Positions 50,402 through 60,198 of a stretch of 64,000 nt of DNA are shown here, in pieces. Origin of the DNA: Pseudomonas sp. A34-9. GTDB lineage: Bacteria; Pseudomonadota; Gammaproteobacteria; Pseudomonadales; Pseudomonadaceae. Within the stretch, counting starts at the first letter, position 1. Every line of letters begins with the position of its first letter. The DNA is taken from NCBI RefSeq assembly GCF_029543085.1, contig NZ_CP119967.1, positions 4,676,501-4,740,500 of the forward strand, in the 5' to 3' direction. The position numbers and the translations under genes are program-made. The notes under the pieces were generated by a model. It was not told where the DNA came from, did no database searches, and saw only the letters and a list, made by a program, of their open reading frames with translations.

Positions 50402-51577
50402 TCATTGCGTGTTTTGTGGGGCGGCGGCTTCTGGAGTCGGCGCTGGCTCCTGTGGTGCAACTTGTGGCATCGACTCCGGTGATATATCCGGAGATGCCGC
50501 AGGAATCGCATCCCCGGCAGCGGGAGCCGCTTCAGGCGTTTGCGCCGGCGCAGGGCTGGAGCGGTAATCCGCACGGCGCTTGAGCTGATACTCACGCACT
50601 GCATTGTTATGCGCATCGAGATCGTCAGAGAACACATGACTGCCGTCACCACGCGCAACAAAGTACAGGCTGGTGCCGTCTACCGGGTTCAATGCCGCGT
50701 GAATCGCTTCGCGGCCAACCATTGCGATCGGCGTCGGCGGCAAGCCGGGAATCACGTAAGTGTTATACGCCGTCGGCTCTTTCAGATGCGCACGGGTCAA
50801 CTTGCCGGTATAGCGATCGCCCAGACCATAGATGACGGTCGGATCGGTCTGCAACTGCATGCCCAAGGCCATGCGACGCACGAAGACACCGGCAATCTGC
50901 CCGCGCTCCTGCGGCACGCCGGTTTCCTTCTCGACCAGCGAAGCCATGATCAGCGCTTGATAAGGTTCGGTGTACGGCACATCGGCAGAACGACTTTCCC
51001 ATTCTTTCGCCAGAACTTCATCAAGGCGATCAAAGGCTTTCTTCAGCAACTCGGCATCGGACATGCCGCGCACGAATCGGTAGGTATCGGGGAAGAAACG
51101 TCCTTCCGGGAACAAACCTTTGTGGCCAATCCTGGCCATGACGTCGCTGTCGCTCAAACCGTTCAGGGTCTGTTCGATCTTTTCATCTTTGGCCAACGCG
51201 GCGCGCACTTGGTGGAAATTCCAGCCTTCGACCAGCGTCAGGCTGTACTGCACCACTTCACCGCGCTTCCACAAGTCGATCAGACCGTTGACGGTCATAC
51301 CCGGCTGCATGCGGTATTCGCCGCTGTGGATCGGTGTACCGGCGAGGTTGAAGCGCCAGTAGACGCGCAGCCAGAAGGCGTCCTTGATGACGCCATCGGT
51401 TTCAAGTGAAAGGAAAGTACGGGTCGGTGTCGAGCCTTTCGGCACATCCAGCAGTTCTTCCTGCGTGATGTTCAGAGGCTGCTCCAGTGCGGAGTGAATC
51501 TTCCAGGCGCTGGCGCCCAGCAACAGCCCTGCCAGAACCAGTCCGGTTTCCAGCAGCAGCAAAAGTTTACGTCTCAC
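50402..51577 (-). CDS. mltG: Endolytic peptidoglycan transglycosylase MltG
   Basis: A 391-residue inner-membrane enzyme: one N-terminal membrane segment (LLLLETGLVLAGLLLGASAW), a LysM-like region, and the YceG catalytic domain with LIMASLVEKETGVPQERGQIAGVF (catalytic Glu near 220), LQTDPTVIYGLGDRY and YNTYVIPGLPPTPIAMVGREAI. It cuts nascent glycan strands. The C-terminal 50 residues form a Pro/Ala/Gln/Glu-rich tail (APAQTPEAAPAAGDAI), longer than in most homologues. It follows pabC by 3 nt. Confidence 0.94.
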   Translation of the reverse strand: MRRKLLLLLETGLVLAGLLLGASAWKIHSALEQPLNITQEELLDVPKGSTPTRTFLSLETDGVIKDAFWLRVYWRFNLAGTPIHSGEYRMQPGMTVNGLIDLWKRGEVVQYSLTLVEGWNFHQVRAALAKDEKIEQTLNGLSDSDVMARIGHKGLFPEGRFFPDTYRFVRGMSDAELLKKAFDRLDEVLAKEWESRSADVPYTEPYQALIMASLVEKETGVPQERGQIAGVFVRRMALGMQLQTDPTVIYGLGDRYTGKLTRAHLKEPTAYNTYVIPGLPPTPIAMVGREAIHAALNPVDGTSLYFVARGDGSHVFSDDLDAHNNAVREYQLKRRADYRSSPAPAQTPEAAPAAGDAIPAASPDISPESMPQVAPQEPAPTPEAAAPQNTQ

Positions 51578-51580
51578 AAA

Positions 51581-52396
51581 TCAGGCATCCAGTAGGGCGC
51601 GGGCAATGGTTTGCAGTTTACGGGTGAGCGGGCCAACCGGCCAGCTCAGTGCAGCGTAGGCGCGTACCGGCCAGACGCCATAAACGCTGTTGCAGACAAA
51701 CACTTCATCGGCCCATTGCAGCTGTTCGAGGCTGATGTCAGCGATTTGTGTGGGGATGGCCAATGACTCGGCCTGAAACAATATTTCGGCGCGCATCACA
51801 CCGGCGACACCGCAGCGCTTCAGATCCGGCGTGATCAATACACCGTCGCGCACCAGAAACACGTTGCTGAACACCGCTTCGATGACCCGACCTGCCTGAT
51901 CGAGCATCAAGCCTTCGGCGTGCTCGCTGTCCTGCCATTCGGCACGGGCGAGCACTTGCTCCAGTCGATTGAGGTGTTTGAGTCCAGCGAGTAGCGGCTG
52001 CCTGGCCAGGCGCGTGCTGCACGGGAACAGGCGAACGCCTTGTTCAGCATGAACAGCAGGATAAGCAGCAGGCGGATTGCCTTGCAGGATGCGACGACCC
52101 GAGGCCGTGGGATCTGGCGCATAACCGCGCAAACCGTCGCCACGGCTGAGGATGAGCTTGAGTACACCCTCGCCCATCGCCGCCGCATAACTCAGCAGCT
52201 CATGGCGGATCAGCTCGATATCGGCCGCAATGGCCAGACGCGAACAGCCATCGGCCAGACGCGTCAGGTGTCGATCCAGCAGAACCGGCTGGCCGTCACG
52301 CACGGCGATGGTCTCGAACAGACCGTCGCCGTAAGCCAGGCCGCGATCTTTCAGCGACAGAGCGTCAGCCGGTTGACCGTCGACCCAACTGTCCAT
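51581..52396 (-). CDS. pabC: Aminodeoxychorismate lyase
   Basis: A 271-residue class IV PLP enzyme. Early GLAYGDGLFETIAVRDG, catalytic lysine in LAGLKHLNRLEQVLAR (near 140), and NVFLVRDGVLITPDLKRCGVAGVMR are typical. It releases p-aminobenzoate and pyruvate from 4-amino-4-deoxychorismate for folate synthesis. Its ATG overlaps the fabF stop by one base. Complete. Confidence 0.95.
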   Translation of the reverse strand: MDSWVDGQPADALSLKDRGLAYGDGLFETIAVRDGQPVLLDRHLTRLADGCSRLAIAADIELIRHELLSYAAAMGEGVLKLILSRGDGLRGYAPDPTASGRRILQGNPPAAYPAVHAEQGVRLFPCSTRLARQPLLAGLKHLNRLEQVLARAEWQDSEHAEGLMLDQAGRVIEAVFSNVFLVRDGVLITPDLKRCGVAGVMRAEILFQAESLAIPTQIADISLEQLQWADEVFVCNSVYGVWPVRAYAALSWPVGPLTRKLQTIARALLDA

Positions 52397-53640
52397 CAGC
52401 CTGCGAACCGGCGGAATGCCAGGGTGCCGTTGGTGCCGCCAAAACCAAAGGAGTTGGACAGCACGACATCGATGTCCATGTTGCGCGCGGTGTGCGGCAC
52501 AAAATCGAGATCGCAGCCTTCGTCCGGCTCGTCGAGGTTGATGGTCGGCGGTGCGACCTGGCTGTTGATCGCCAGCACGCTGAAGATCGCCTCGACTGCG
52601 CCCGCCGCACCCAACAGGTGACCGGTCATGGACTTCGTCGAGCTGACCGCCAGCTTGTAGGCGTGATCACCGAACACGGTCTTGATCGCATTGGCTTCGG
52701 CGAGGTCGCCGGCCGGGGTAGAGGTGCCGTGGGCGTTGATGTATTGCACTTGATCGATGTTGATCTTCGCATCGCGCAACGCGTTGGTGATGCAGCGTGC
52801 CGCACCGGCGCCGTCGGCGGGTGGCGAAGTCATGTGGAACGCATCGCCACTGGTGCCAAAGCCGATCAGCTCGGCGTAGATGGTCGCACCGCGCGCCTTG
52901 GCGTGTTCAAGTTCTTCGAGCACCAGTGCACCGGCGCCGTCGGACAGCACGAAACCGTCACGGCCCTTGTCCCAAGGACGGCTGGCGCGGGTTGGCTCGT
53001 CGTTGCGGGTCGACAGTGCACGGGACGCGCCGAACCCGCCCATGCCCAGACCGCACGCAGCCATTTCGGCACCGCCGGCAATCATCACGTCGGCTTCGTC
53101 GTACATGATGTTGCGCGCCGCCATGCCAATGCAGTGCGTACCGGTGGTACACGCAGTGGCGATGGCGTAGTTAGGTCCCTGCGCACCCAGGTGGATGGAC
53201 AGAAAACCGGAAATCATATTGATGATCGAGCCTGGCACGAAGAATGGCGAGATTCGACGCGGACCCGTCTCATGCAGAGTACGGCTGGTTTCTTCGATGT
53301 TGGTCAGACCGCCGATCCCCGAACCCATGGCTACGCCAATGCGTTCACGGTTGGCGTCGGTGACTTCCAGACCGGCGTTGCGCACGGCTTGAAAGCCGGC
53401 GGCGAGGCCGTACTGAATGAACAGGTCGAGCTTGCGCGCTTCCTTGACCGACAGGTATTCCTCGACATTGAAGCCCTTTACCGAGCCGCCAAAGCGGGTG
53501 GAATAGGCAGAAAGGTCGGTGTGTTCGATCAGACCAATGCCACTGCGGCCAGCCAGAATGCCCTGCCAACTGCTCGGCACATCCGTGCCCAGTGGCGACA
53601 ACATACCCATACCGGTGACTACGACGCGTCTACGCGACAC
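52396..53640 (-). CDS. fabF: 3-oxoacyl-ACP synthase II
   Basis: A 414-residue KAS II enzyme: Cys nucleophile in [15 protein letters not shown] (near 164), His residues in [11 protein letters not shown] and [13 protein letters not shown], and [13 protein letters not shown] at the C terminus. It extends acyl-ACP in fatty-acid synthesis. GTG 53640 is chosen, since GGAGAG precedes it and [18 protein letters not shown] is the standard N terminus; the longer frame begins inside the acpP-fabF spacer. It is separated from acpP by a hairpin terminator. Confidence 0.96.
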   Translation of the reverse strand: MSRRRVVVTGMGMLSPLGTDVPSSWQGILAGRSGIGLIEHTDLSAYSTRFGGSVKGFNVEEYLSVKEARKLDLFIQYGLAAGFQAVRNAGLEVTDANRERIGVAMGSGIGGLTNIEETSRTLHETGPRRISPFFVPGSIINMISGFLSIHLGAQGPNYAIATACTTGTHCIGMAARNIMYDEADVMIAGGAEMAACGLGMGGFGASRALSTRNDEPTRASRPWDKGRDGFVLSDGAGALVLEELEHAKARGATIYAELIGFGTSGDAFHMTSPPADGAGAARCITNALRDAKINIDQVQYINAHGTSTPAGDLAEANAIKTVFGDHAYKLAVSSTKSMTGHLLGAAGAVEAIFSVLAINSQVAPPTINLDEPDEGCDLDFVPHTARNMDIDVVLSNSFGFGGTNGTLAFRRFAG

Positions 53641-53684
53641 AGCACTCTCCTTTTTCAAATGACGATTTTGCATCAGGCCTAAAG

Positions 53685-53719
53685 AAAAAACCGCACGCCA
53701 TGATGGCAGTGCGGTTTTT
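53685..53719. terminator. Hairpin terminator between acpP and fabF
   Basis: AAAAAACCGCACGCCATGATGGCAGTGCGGTTTTT (stated in parts: A run, CCGCAC...GTGCGG stem, T run). It lies 30 nt after the acpP stop and is likely a partial terminator that keeps acpP mRNA in excess over fabF mRNA. Confidence 0.8.
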
Positions 53720-53748
53720 CCATGACAGCAAACAACGATTACAAACTA

Positions 53749-53985
53749 TTACGCCTGGTGGCTAGTAACGTAGTCGATTGCAGCTTGTACAGTAGTGATC
53801 TTCTCAGCTTCTTCGTCAGGGATTTCGGTCTCGAATTCCTCTTCCAGAGCCATCACCAGCTCAACGGTGTCAAGGGAGTCGGCACCCAGGTCTTCAACGA
53901 AGGAAGCAGTGTTAACCACTTCTTCTTCTTTAACACCCAGTTGCTCGGCAACGATTTTCTTGACGCGCTCTTCGATGGTGCTCAT
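53749..53985 (-). CDS. acpP: Acyl carrier protein
   Basis: A 78-residue [25 protein letters not shown], then [21 protein letters not shown] with the phosphopantetheine Ser at about 38. It carries growing acyl chains between the Fab enzymes. The gene is strongly acidic and short; an SD (AAGGTATG region) precedes it. fabG is upstream, about 196 nt away, so it probably has its own promoter in addition to readthrough. Confidence 0.98.
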   Translation of the reverse strand: MSTIEERVKKIVAEQLGVKEEEVVNTASFVEDLGADSLDTVELVMALEEEFETEIPDEEAEKITTVQAAIDYVTSHQA

Positions 53986-54181
53986 ACCTTGTTTTCACTC
54001 CTAATGGACAAATTCAGGCAGCTGGCCAGTGGGTAAGTGTATAGAAAGACTTTTCAGCATTTCAACTGAAAGCTTCACTCCTCAAACCCTGCGGCCCTCT
54101 GCCTATAAATAGATTGCAGCTTTATAACGGATTTTAGACAGCTCGTATGACATTTTTTTGAAGCAATCCGTCACATTTTAC

Positions 54182-54925
54182 TTACATGTACATCCCACCG
54201 TTCACCGGGATTGTAGCCCCAGTGACGTATGCCGCACCGTCGGATGCAAGAAAAGCGACCACAGACGCGATCTCTTGAGCTTGTCCCAGACGACCCAGCG
54301 GAATCTGCGTCTGCAAGGCTTCACGCTGTGCTTCAGGCAGCTCGCGCGTCATATCGGTGTCGATAAACCCTGGGGTTACCGAGTTGACCGTAATCGAACG
54401 CGAACCGACTTCACGCGCCATTGCACGGCTGAAACCTTCCAGACCGGCCTTGGCGGCTGCATAGTTTACTTGGCCTGCGTTGCCCATGGCACCCACCACC
54501 GAGCCAATACTGATAATTCGGCCCCAACGCGCCTTGGTCATGCCGCGCAGAACGCCCTTGGACAGGCGGAATAGACTGTTCAGGTTGGTATCGATCACGT
54601 CGTACCACTCATCGTCTTTCATGCGCATCATCAGGTTATCGCGGGTGATGCCGGCATTATTGACCAGGATCGCCACTGGCGCACCAAACTGCTCCTGAAT
54701 GCTCGCCAGCACGGCGCTGACCGATTCATCGCTGGTAACGTTCAGCTCAAGGCCAGTGCCCTGAATACCATTTTCCTTCAGGGTTGCCGCAATGCGCTCA
54801 GCGCCCGAAGCGGAAGTCGCGGTGCCAATAACGATGGCGCCCTGACGACCCAGTTCCAGTGCGATAGCCTGGCCGATACCGCGGCTTGCACCGGTGACCA
54901 GTGCAACTTTACCTTGCAGACTCAT
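54182..54925 (-). CDS. fabG: 3-oxoacyl-ACP reductase
   Basis: A 247-residue SDR: TGASRGIGQAIALELG (cofactor), NNAGITRDNLMMRMK, IISIGSVVGAMGNAGQVNYAAAKAGLEGF in parts (catalytic Ser, Tyr and Lys), and ITVNSVTPGFIDTDMTREL. It reduces 3-oxoacyl-ACP with NADPH. ATG 54925 begins MSLQGKVALVTG; the longer frame is not used. It is 16 nt after fabD. Confidence 0.97.
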   Translation of the reverse strand: MSLQGKVALVTGASRGIGQAIALELGRQGAIVIGTATSASGAERIAATLKENGIQGTGLELNVTSDESVSAVLASIQEQFGAPVAILVNNAGITRDNLMMRMKDDEWYDVIDTNLNSLFRLSKGVLRGMTKARWGRIISIGSVVGAMGNAGQVNYAAAKAGLEGFSRAMAREVGSRSITVNSVTPGFIDTDMTRELPEAQREALQTQIPLGRLGQAQEIASVVAFLASDGAAYVTGATIPVNGGMYM

Positions 54926-54941
54926 GCAAGTTTCTCCTGAT

Positions 54942-55880
54942 TCAGGCTTGCGCTGCACGGGCGGCAGCGAAAGCGTCTGGGGTATTGAGGTTGGAAGTCG
55001 CGACGCCTTCGGCGCAACGTTTGTTCAGACCGGCCAGGACTTTGCCCGGGCCGCATTCGACCAGATTGGTCGCGCCCTTGGCGGCCAGAGTCTGTACCGA
55101 CTCGACCCAGCGCACTGGCTTGTAGAGTTGTTCGAGCAGATCGCGCTTGAGGGTTTCCAGATCGGCCGGCACTTGCGCGCTGACGTTCTGTACCACCGGG
55201 ATCTGCGGTGCCTGCCAGTCGATGGCGGCGATGGATTCGGCAAAACGCTCGGCAGCCGGACGCATCAGCTCGCAGTGCGACGGCACGCTCACCGGCAGCG
55301 GCATGGCACGCTTGGCGCCACGCGCCTTGCAGCCTTCGATGGCGCGCTCAACGGCAGCCTTGGCACCGGCGATGACCACTTGGCCTGGCGAGTTGAAGTT
55401 GACGGCGCTGACCACCTCACCTTGCGCAGCTTCTGCGCAGGCTGCCAGCACGTCGGCATCTTCCAGACCAAGAATGGCAGCCATGCCGCCCTGCCCGGCC
55501 GGAACCGCTTCCTGCATCAACTGACCGCGACGCTCAACGAGCTTGACCGCGTCAGCCAGTGTCAGGCTGCCGGCAGCGACCAGCGCGCTGTATTCGCCCA
55601 GGCTGTGACCGGCAACGAATGCCGGACGCGCACCGCCTTCAGAAAGCCACAGACGCCACAGGGCGATCGAAGCGGTCAGAATGGCCGGTTGGGTTTTATC
55701 GGTTTGATTGAGCAGCTCTTCCGGGCCCTGCTGGGTCAGTGCCCACAGGTCATAGCCCAGAGCCTCAGAAGCTTCTTTGAACGTTTCGAGGATCAACGGA
55801 TATTCCGCGCCCAGCTCGGCCAACATGCCGAGGGACTGCGAACCCTGTCCTGGAAAGACGAATGCGAGGGAAGCAGACAT
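54942..55880 (-). CDS. fabD: Malonyl-CoA:ACP transacylase
   Basis: A 312-residue transacylase: FVFPGQGSQSLGML, nucleophile GHSLGEYSALVAAG (Ser near 92), QEAVPAGQGGMAAILG with the Arg/Gln loop, and catalytic His in SVPSHCELMRPA. It loads malonyl groups on ACP. ATG 55880 (MSASLAFVFPGQG) is the standard start. It lies between plsX and fabG. Confidence 0.96.
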   Translation of the reverse strand: MSASLAFVFPGQGSQSLGMLAELGAEYPLILETFKEASEALGYDLWALTQQGPEELLNQTDKTQPAILTASIALWRLWLSEGGARPAFVAGHSLGEYSALVAAGSLTLADAVKLVERRGQLMQEAVPAGQGGMAAILGLEDADVLAACAEAAQGEVVSAVNFNSPGQVVIAGAKAAVERAIEGCKARGAKRAMPLPVSVPSHCELMRPAAERFAESIAAIDWQAPQIPVVQNVSAQVPADLETLKRDLLEQLYKPVRWVESVQTLAAKGATNLVECGPGKVLAGLNKRCAEGVATSNLNTPDAFAAARAAQA

Positions 55881-56003
55881 GTAACAAGCCCCTAATGATC
55901 TTGTCGTCGGAAAATGACGCCCCACTGGGGGACGCAAGAAACTGACAGTTGGATGGCCCTTTGAACCGGGCGGTCACATTTAAGCATTGTCCGACGAAAA
56001 CGC

Positions 56004-57014
56004 CTAAGACAACAAATCCTCCAGACGACCGTGGAGGCGCTCGGGCAGGTTCTCCTGAATCTCGATCAGCGCACGTTGAATCGCACTCTGAAAGCCCTGA
56101 ACCCCGGCCGAACCGTGACTTTTCACGACGATACCCTGCAAACCGAGAAAGCTTGCGCCGTTATGTCGCGCCGGCGCCAGATCCGCCTGCAAGCGCTTCA
56201 TCAATGGCAGCGCCAAGGCACCGACCGCACGGGAAGCGAAGTTCTTTTTGAACAGCGCCTCGATACGCGCCGCGATCATCGTCGCCAGGCCTTCGCTGGA
56301 CTTGAGCAGGATATTGCCGACAAAACCGTCGCAAACCACCACGTCAGCCTCTCCGCGATACAACCCGTCGCCTTCGATAAAACCGATGTAGTTGATGCCG
56401 CGAGCAGACTGCAACAGTGTCGCAGCCAGTTTGACCTGCTGATTGCCCTTGATGTCTTCGGTGCCGATGTTCAGCAGCGCGACACGCGGGCGATGGATAC
56501 CCAGCGTCTGCGCCGCCACCGACCCCATCACCGCAAACTGCAGCAGATGCTCGGCACTGCAATCGACATTGGCGCCCAGATCGAGCAACTGGCAAAAACC
56601 CTTCTGCGTCGGAATCGCGGCAACCATGGCCGGACGGTCAATACCCGGTAACGTTTTCAGAACGAACCGCGACAGCGCCATCAGCGCACCGGTATTACCG
56701 GCACTGACACACGCTTGAGCCTTGCCGTCACGCACCAGCTCGAGAGCGACACGCATCGACGAATCCGGCTTGCTGCGCAAGGCCTGGGTCGGTTTTTCGT
56801 CCATGGTGATGACTTCGCTGGCCGCAACAATCGTCAGGCGCGCGCGATCGGCAGCCGATTGGCCGTTGATCAGTTCTTCTAGAAGGGAGGGTTGACCGAC
56901 GAGGGTCAGGTGCAGGGAGGGTGTAGCAGACAGGCAAGCAAGGCTGGCCTGAACAATGCTGCGGGGACCGAAGTCCCCGCCCATTGCGTCAATCGCGATG
57001 ACTTGAGCGGACAA
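56004..57014 (-). CDS. plsX: Phosphate acyltransferase PlsX
   Basis: A 336-residue protein: [19 protein letters not shown] at the start, [45 protein letters not shown] and [18 protein letters not shown]. It makes acyl-phosphate from acyl-ACP for phospholipid synthesis. It follows rpmF by 4 nt, the conserved rpmF-plsX-fab arrangement. Complete. Confidence 0.96.
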   Translation of the reverse strand: MSAQVIAIDAMGGDFGPRSIVQASLACLSATPSLHLTLVGQPSLLEELINGQSAADRARLTIVAASEVITMDEKPTQALRSKPDSSMRVALELVRDGKAQACVSAGNTGALMALSRFVLKTLPGIDRPAMVAAIPTQKGFCQLLDLGANVDCSAEHLLQFAVMGSVAAQTLGIHRPRVALLNIGTEDIKGNQQVKLAATLLQSARGINYIGFIEGDGLYRGEADVVVCDGFVGNILLKSSEGLATMIAARIEALFKKNFASRAVGALALPLMKRLQADLAPARHNGASFLGLQGIVVKSHGSAGVQGFQSAIQRALIEIQENLPERLHGRLEDLLS

Positions 57015-57018
57015 GTGA

Positions 57019-57201
57019 TTACTCGTCAGCGCCCTTGTCGATCACTTTACGGCCACGGTATACGCCTTCTGGCGATACGTGGTGACGCAGGTGAACTTCA
57101 CCAGTGGTTTTTTCTACAGACAGAGTGCTAGCCTCGAGAGCGTCGTGCGAACGGCGCATGTCACGGGCAGAGCGGGATTTTTTGTTCTGCTGAACAGCCA
57201 T
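57019..57201 (-). CDS. rpmF: 50S ribosomal protein L32
   Basis: A 60-residue basic protein: [21 protein letters not shown], then [23 protein letters not shown]. It is the non-zinc form: the Cys pairs of C+ L32 are absent. AGGAG precedes the start. It lies between yceD and plsX and links ribosome and lipid synthesis in one operon. Confidence 0.97.
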
Positions 57202-57214
57202 AATTGATTAACTC

Positions 57215-57742
57215 CTAAACGTTTGGGTCACGCTTTAACTGCGCCAATACACTGAACGGGTTGGACCGCGTTGACTCGTCCTCGCTCGGTTCGGGCTCAT
57301 CGAGACCCGCCGGCTGCTGGCATTCTTCCGGATGATGAGCAGGCACAATGGGCAAGGCGAGCAGAAGCTCCTCCTCGATCAGTGACTGCAGATCCAATGG
57401 ATCTTCGCCCAGTTCCAGCACGTCATAACCTTTCGGCAACGACTGGGTATTCGCACCCTCTTTCACCACAGCATAACTGCATTCGCTGTGGATCGGCAGG
57501 GTGACCAGCTCAAGACAACGCTGGCAAACCATTTTGACCTCGGTGTCGATAAAGCTGTGGATTACCACAGATTTACGTTCATCTCGTTCAAAAACGAATT
57601 TCGCCTGCACCGTACCGACATTGTCGGAAAGCGGGTCGCAGAGTCTCTCCAAATCGGCCAGCAGCATTTCACCTTGAAGGGTGGTGCCACGATCAGCCAA
57701 TTTGCGCGGGTCAACGTGAGGTGGAATCGGGTCATTCAACAT
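57215..57742 (-). CDS. yceD: YceD family protein (DUF177), 23S rRNA accumulation protein
   Basis: A 175-residue acidic DUF177 protein, with VKMVCQRCLELVTLPI supplying the conserved CxxC, then CSYAVVKEGANTQSLPKGYDVLELG and the closing acidic ESTRSNPFSVLAQLK. In E. coli and in plants it is needed for normal 23S rRNA accumulation. It precedes rpmF by 13 nt, the usual pair. ATG 57742 (MLNDPIPPHVDP) is used; the upstream in-frame extension is poorly conserved. Divergent from maf. Confidence 0.9.
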   Translation of the reverse strand: MLNDPIPPHVDPRKLADRGTTLQGEMLLADLERLCDPLSDNVGTVQAKFVFERDERKSVVIHSFIDTEVKMVCQRCLELVTLPIHSECSYAVVKEGANTQSLPKGYDVLELGEDPLDLQSLIEEELLLALPIVPAHHPEECQQPAGLDEPEPSEDESTRSNPFSVLAQLKRDPNV

Positions 57743-57847
57743 AGGCGCAGCATTATAGGGATGCACCCAACCATGTCAAAGGAAATTGTGCCCTGTCCGT
57801 CACTTGCGTGCCTCCGCTAGAATCTGCACCTGCCTCAGGAGACGCGA

Positions 57848-58426
57848 ATGCTGCCTTTATTACTCGCTTCAAGCTCGACCTATCGTCGCGAATTGCTCGC
57901 CCGCCTGCACCTGCCGTTCGTCTGCAGCTCGCCGGATATCGATGAAAGCCATCGCCCGGGCGAGTCCGCCATCGAACTGGTCAAACGCCTTGCCGAACAA
58001 AAAGCCCGGGCACTGGCCGACAGCCACCCCGCTCATCTGATTATTGGTTCAGACCAGGTTGCCGTGCTTGGCGAGCAGATCATCGGCAAGCCGCACACGT
58101 TCGAGAAAGCCCGCGAACAACTGATGGCCGCCAGCGGCGCCAGCGTGACCTTTCTGACCGGCCTGGCCCTGCTCAATAGCCAGACGGGCGAGTGCCAGGT
58201 CGATTGCGTGCCTTTCACCGTACACATGCGCCAACTCGATCAGGCGCGCGTTGAGCGCTATCTGCGCATCGAGCAGCCTTACGACTGCGCTGGCAGCTTC
58301 AAGGCTGAAGGTTTGGGTGTGAGCCTGTTCCAGTCAACCGAGGGGCCGGACGCGACCAGCCTGATCGGTTTGCCGCTGATTCGGCTGATCGACATGTTAC
58401 TGATTGAAGGCGTGCAAATCCCTTAA
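57848..58426 (+). CDS. maf: Maf family nucleotide pyrophosphatase (YceF type)
   Basis: A 192-residue Maf protein: LLLASSSTYRRELLARLHLPF (substrate loop), DIDESHRPGESA, LIIGSDQVAVLGEQIIGKP (catalytic Asp) and AGSFKAEGLGVSLF. The YceF subgroup hydrolyses m7GTP and related modified nucleotides, which fits the location beside yceD-rpmF. CAGGAGACGCGA precedes the ATG. It is divergent from yceD and ends at a class A repeat. Confidence 0.93.
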   Translation: MLPLLLASSSTYRRELLARLHLPFVCSSPDIDESHRPGESAIELVKRLAEQKARALADSHPAHLIIGSDQVAVLGEQIIGKPHTFEKAREQLMAASGASVTFLTGLALLNSQTGECQVDCVPFTVHMRQLDQARVERYLRIEQPYDCAGSFKAEGLGVSLFQSTEGPDATSLIGLPLIRLIDMLLIEGVQIP

Positions 58427-58430
58427 AAGC

Positions 58431-58510
58431 AAAAGATCGCAGCCTGCGGCAGCTCCTACATGGCAATGAATAACCCTGTAGGAGCTGCCGCAAGCTGCGA
58501 TCTTTTGATC
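58431..58510. repeat. Inverted repeat, class A
   Basis: AAAAGATCGCAGCCTGCGGCAGCTCC and its near-complement around a loop of about 20 nt, between the convergent maf and sppA genes; it may serve as a bidirectional 3'-end structure. Confidence 0.87.
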
Positions 58511-58521
58511 TTTACGACGAA

Positions 58522-59511
58522 TCAGCGCAACGAAGGCCCGTGGAAACCCATCCACATCGCCAACTGCTCAGCCACACTGGCACCGAGCTTCTTCGAGAAG
58601 CGATCGAACGGCGACTCCTGAACAGTGAAGTCCACCAACTCTTTCTCACCAATCACATCCCGCGCTACCGAACTGGCATTGCCCAGACCATCAATCAGAC
58701 CCAGCGGCAGCGCCTGCTCGCCCGACCAGACCAGCCCGGAAAACAGCTCCGGATGCTCTTTGTCTTTCAGACGATCGCCACGACCCTGCTTGACGCTGTT
58801 GATGAACTGCTTGTGCGTGGTATCCAGCACGCTTTGCCAGAACGCCGTTTCTTCAGGCTTCTGCGGCTGGAACGGATCGAGGAACGACTTGTGCTCGCCC
58901 GAGGTGTACGTACGACGCTCGACGCCAAGTTTCTCCATGGTGCCGACAAAGCCGTAACCGGCCGCCGTCACACCAATGGAGCCCACCAGACTCGCCTTGT
59001 CGGCGTAGATCTGATCCGCCGCACTGGCGATGTAATAAGCACCGGACGCCCCCAGATCGGAAATCACCGCATACACCTTGATCTCAGGATGCAGGCCGCG
59101 CAGACGCTTGATCTCGTCATACACATAACCCGACTGCACCGGACTGCCGCCAGGACTGTTGATCCGCAGGATCACGCCCTTGACCTTCTTGTCCTCGAAC
59201 GCCGCGCGCAGACTGCCGACAATGTTGTCGGCGCTGGCCGGCTCCTTGTCGGCAATCATGCCAGTGACGTCGATCAACGCGGTGTAGTTCGGCCCACGCG
59301 TGGCGCTTTTTTCCATGTCCATCAGCGGCGTGAACAAAATCAGCGCAACAAACAGATAAACAAATGTCAGCAGCTTGAAGAAAATCCCCCAACGCCGTGA
59401 ACGACGCTGCTCCTGGACGCCAGCCAGCAGCGTCTTCTCTAACAGCTTCCAGCTTTTCTCGTCACCGCCGTCGGCACTTGCCTTGGCCGGTGCTTTCCAT
59501 TCGTCGGTCAT
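58522..59511 (-). CDS. sppA: Signal peptide peptidase SppA (short form)
   Basis: A 329-residue membrane protease: one membrane segment near 45-65 (IFFKLLTFVYLFVALILFTPL), then an S49 domain with GVILRINSPGGSPVQSG, nucleophile region ISDLGASGAYYIASAADQIYA and the Lys in YADKASLVGSIGV. It degrades cleaved signal peptides at the inner membrane. ATG 59511 (MTDEWKAPAKAS) has GGGGTGG upstream; an in-frame GTG at 59520 would add three residues. It follows the HAD gene by 24 nt. Confidence 0.93.
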   Translation of the reverse strand: MTDEWKAPAKASADGGDEKSWKLLEKTLLAGVQEQRRSRRWGIFFKLLTFVYLFVALILFTPLMDMEKSATRGPNYTALIDVTGMIADKEPASADNIVGSLRAAFEDKKVKGVILRINSPGGSPVQSGYVYDEIKRLRGLHPEIKVYAVISDLGASGAYYIASAADQIYADKASLVGSIGVTAAGYGFVGTMEKLGVERRTYTSGEHKSFLDPFQPQKPEETAFWQSVLDTTHKQFINSVKQGRGDRLKDKEHPELFSGLVWSGEQALPLGLIDGLGNASSVARDVIGEKELVDFTVQESPFDRFSKKLGASVAEQLAMWMGFHGPSLR

Positions 59512-59535
59512 GCCATCCACCCCAGCAAAAACGTA

Positions 59536-60198
59536 TTAAGCCTGCTGTCCCAGCCAGGCATGCAATTCGGAAAAACGGTCGATCGACAAGCGAGGCTCGA
59601 ACTGCTGCAACGATTCAATCGATTGCGCGCCATAACTGACCGCCACCGAATCCATCCCCGCGTTACGCGCCATCAGCAGATCGAAGGATGAATCACCGAC
59701 CATCAACGCCTGCTCCGCACGCACACCACAATGCGCAAGGATCTGCTCCAGCATCAGAGGGTGCGGCTTGCTCGCAGTTTCATCGGCAGCACGGGTGATA
59801 TCGAAATAGTCTTCCCAGCCATTGGCCTTGAGCACGCGATCCAGCCCGCGACGATTCTTGCCGGTCGCAACAGCCAGGTAATAACCCTGCTCGCGAAAGG
59901 ACGCCATCGACTCGACAACACCCTCGAACAACGGCGAAGGCACGGCTTCGGCAGCGATGTAGTGATCGGCGTAATACTCGCGAAACAAGATCATTTCAGC
60001 ATCGCTGATCTCGGGATACAGCGTGCGAATCGCCTCGGGCAGGCCCAGACCGATAATGCCTTTGACGGCAAAGTCATCGCGCAACTCGAAACCGGAGCGC
60101 CCGGACGCCGAGTGCATCGCCTCGACAATCCGATGAATGGAGTCGGCGAGCGTGCCGTCCCAATCGAAAATCAGCAGTTTGTAATCAGATGGGCGCAC
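59536..60198 (-). CDS. HAD-IA family hydrolase (phosphoglycolate phosphatase-like)
   Basis: A 220-residue HAD phosphatase: motif [14 protein letters not shown] (two Asp near 12-14), motif [11 protein letters not shown], and motif [14 protein letters not shown] with [17 protein letters not shown]. It resembles P. aeruginosa PA2974. Substrate not defined; Gph-like activity is possible. It overlaps rluC by 14 nt and precedes sppA, a conserved order. Confidence 0.9.
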   Translation of the reverse strand: MRPSDYKLLIFDWDGTLADSIHRIVEAMHSASGRSGFELRDDFAVKGIIGLGLPEAIRTLYPEISDAEMILFREYYADHYIAAEAVPSPLFEGVVESMASFREQGYYLAVATGKNRRGLDRVLKANGWEDYFDITRAADETASKPHPLMLEQILAHCGVRAEQALMVGDSSFDLLMARNAGMDSVAVSYGAQSIESLQQFEPRLSIDRFSELHAWLGQQA

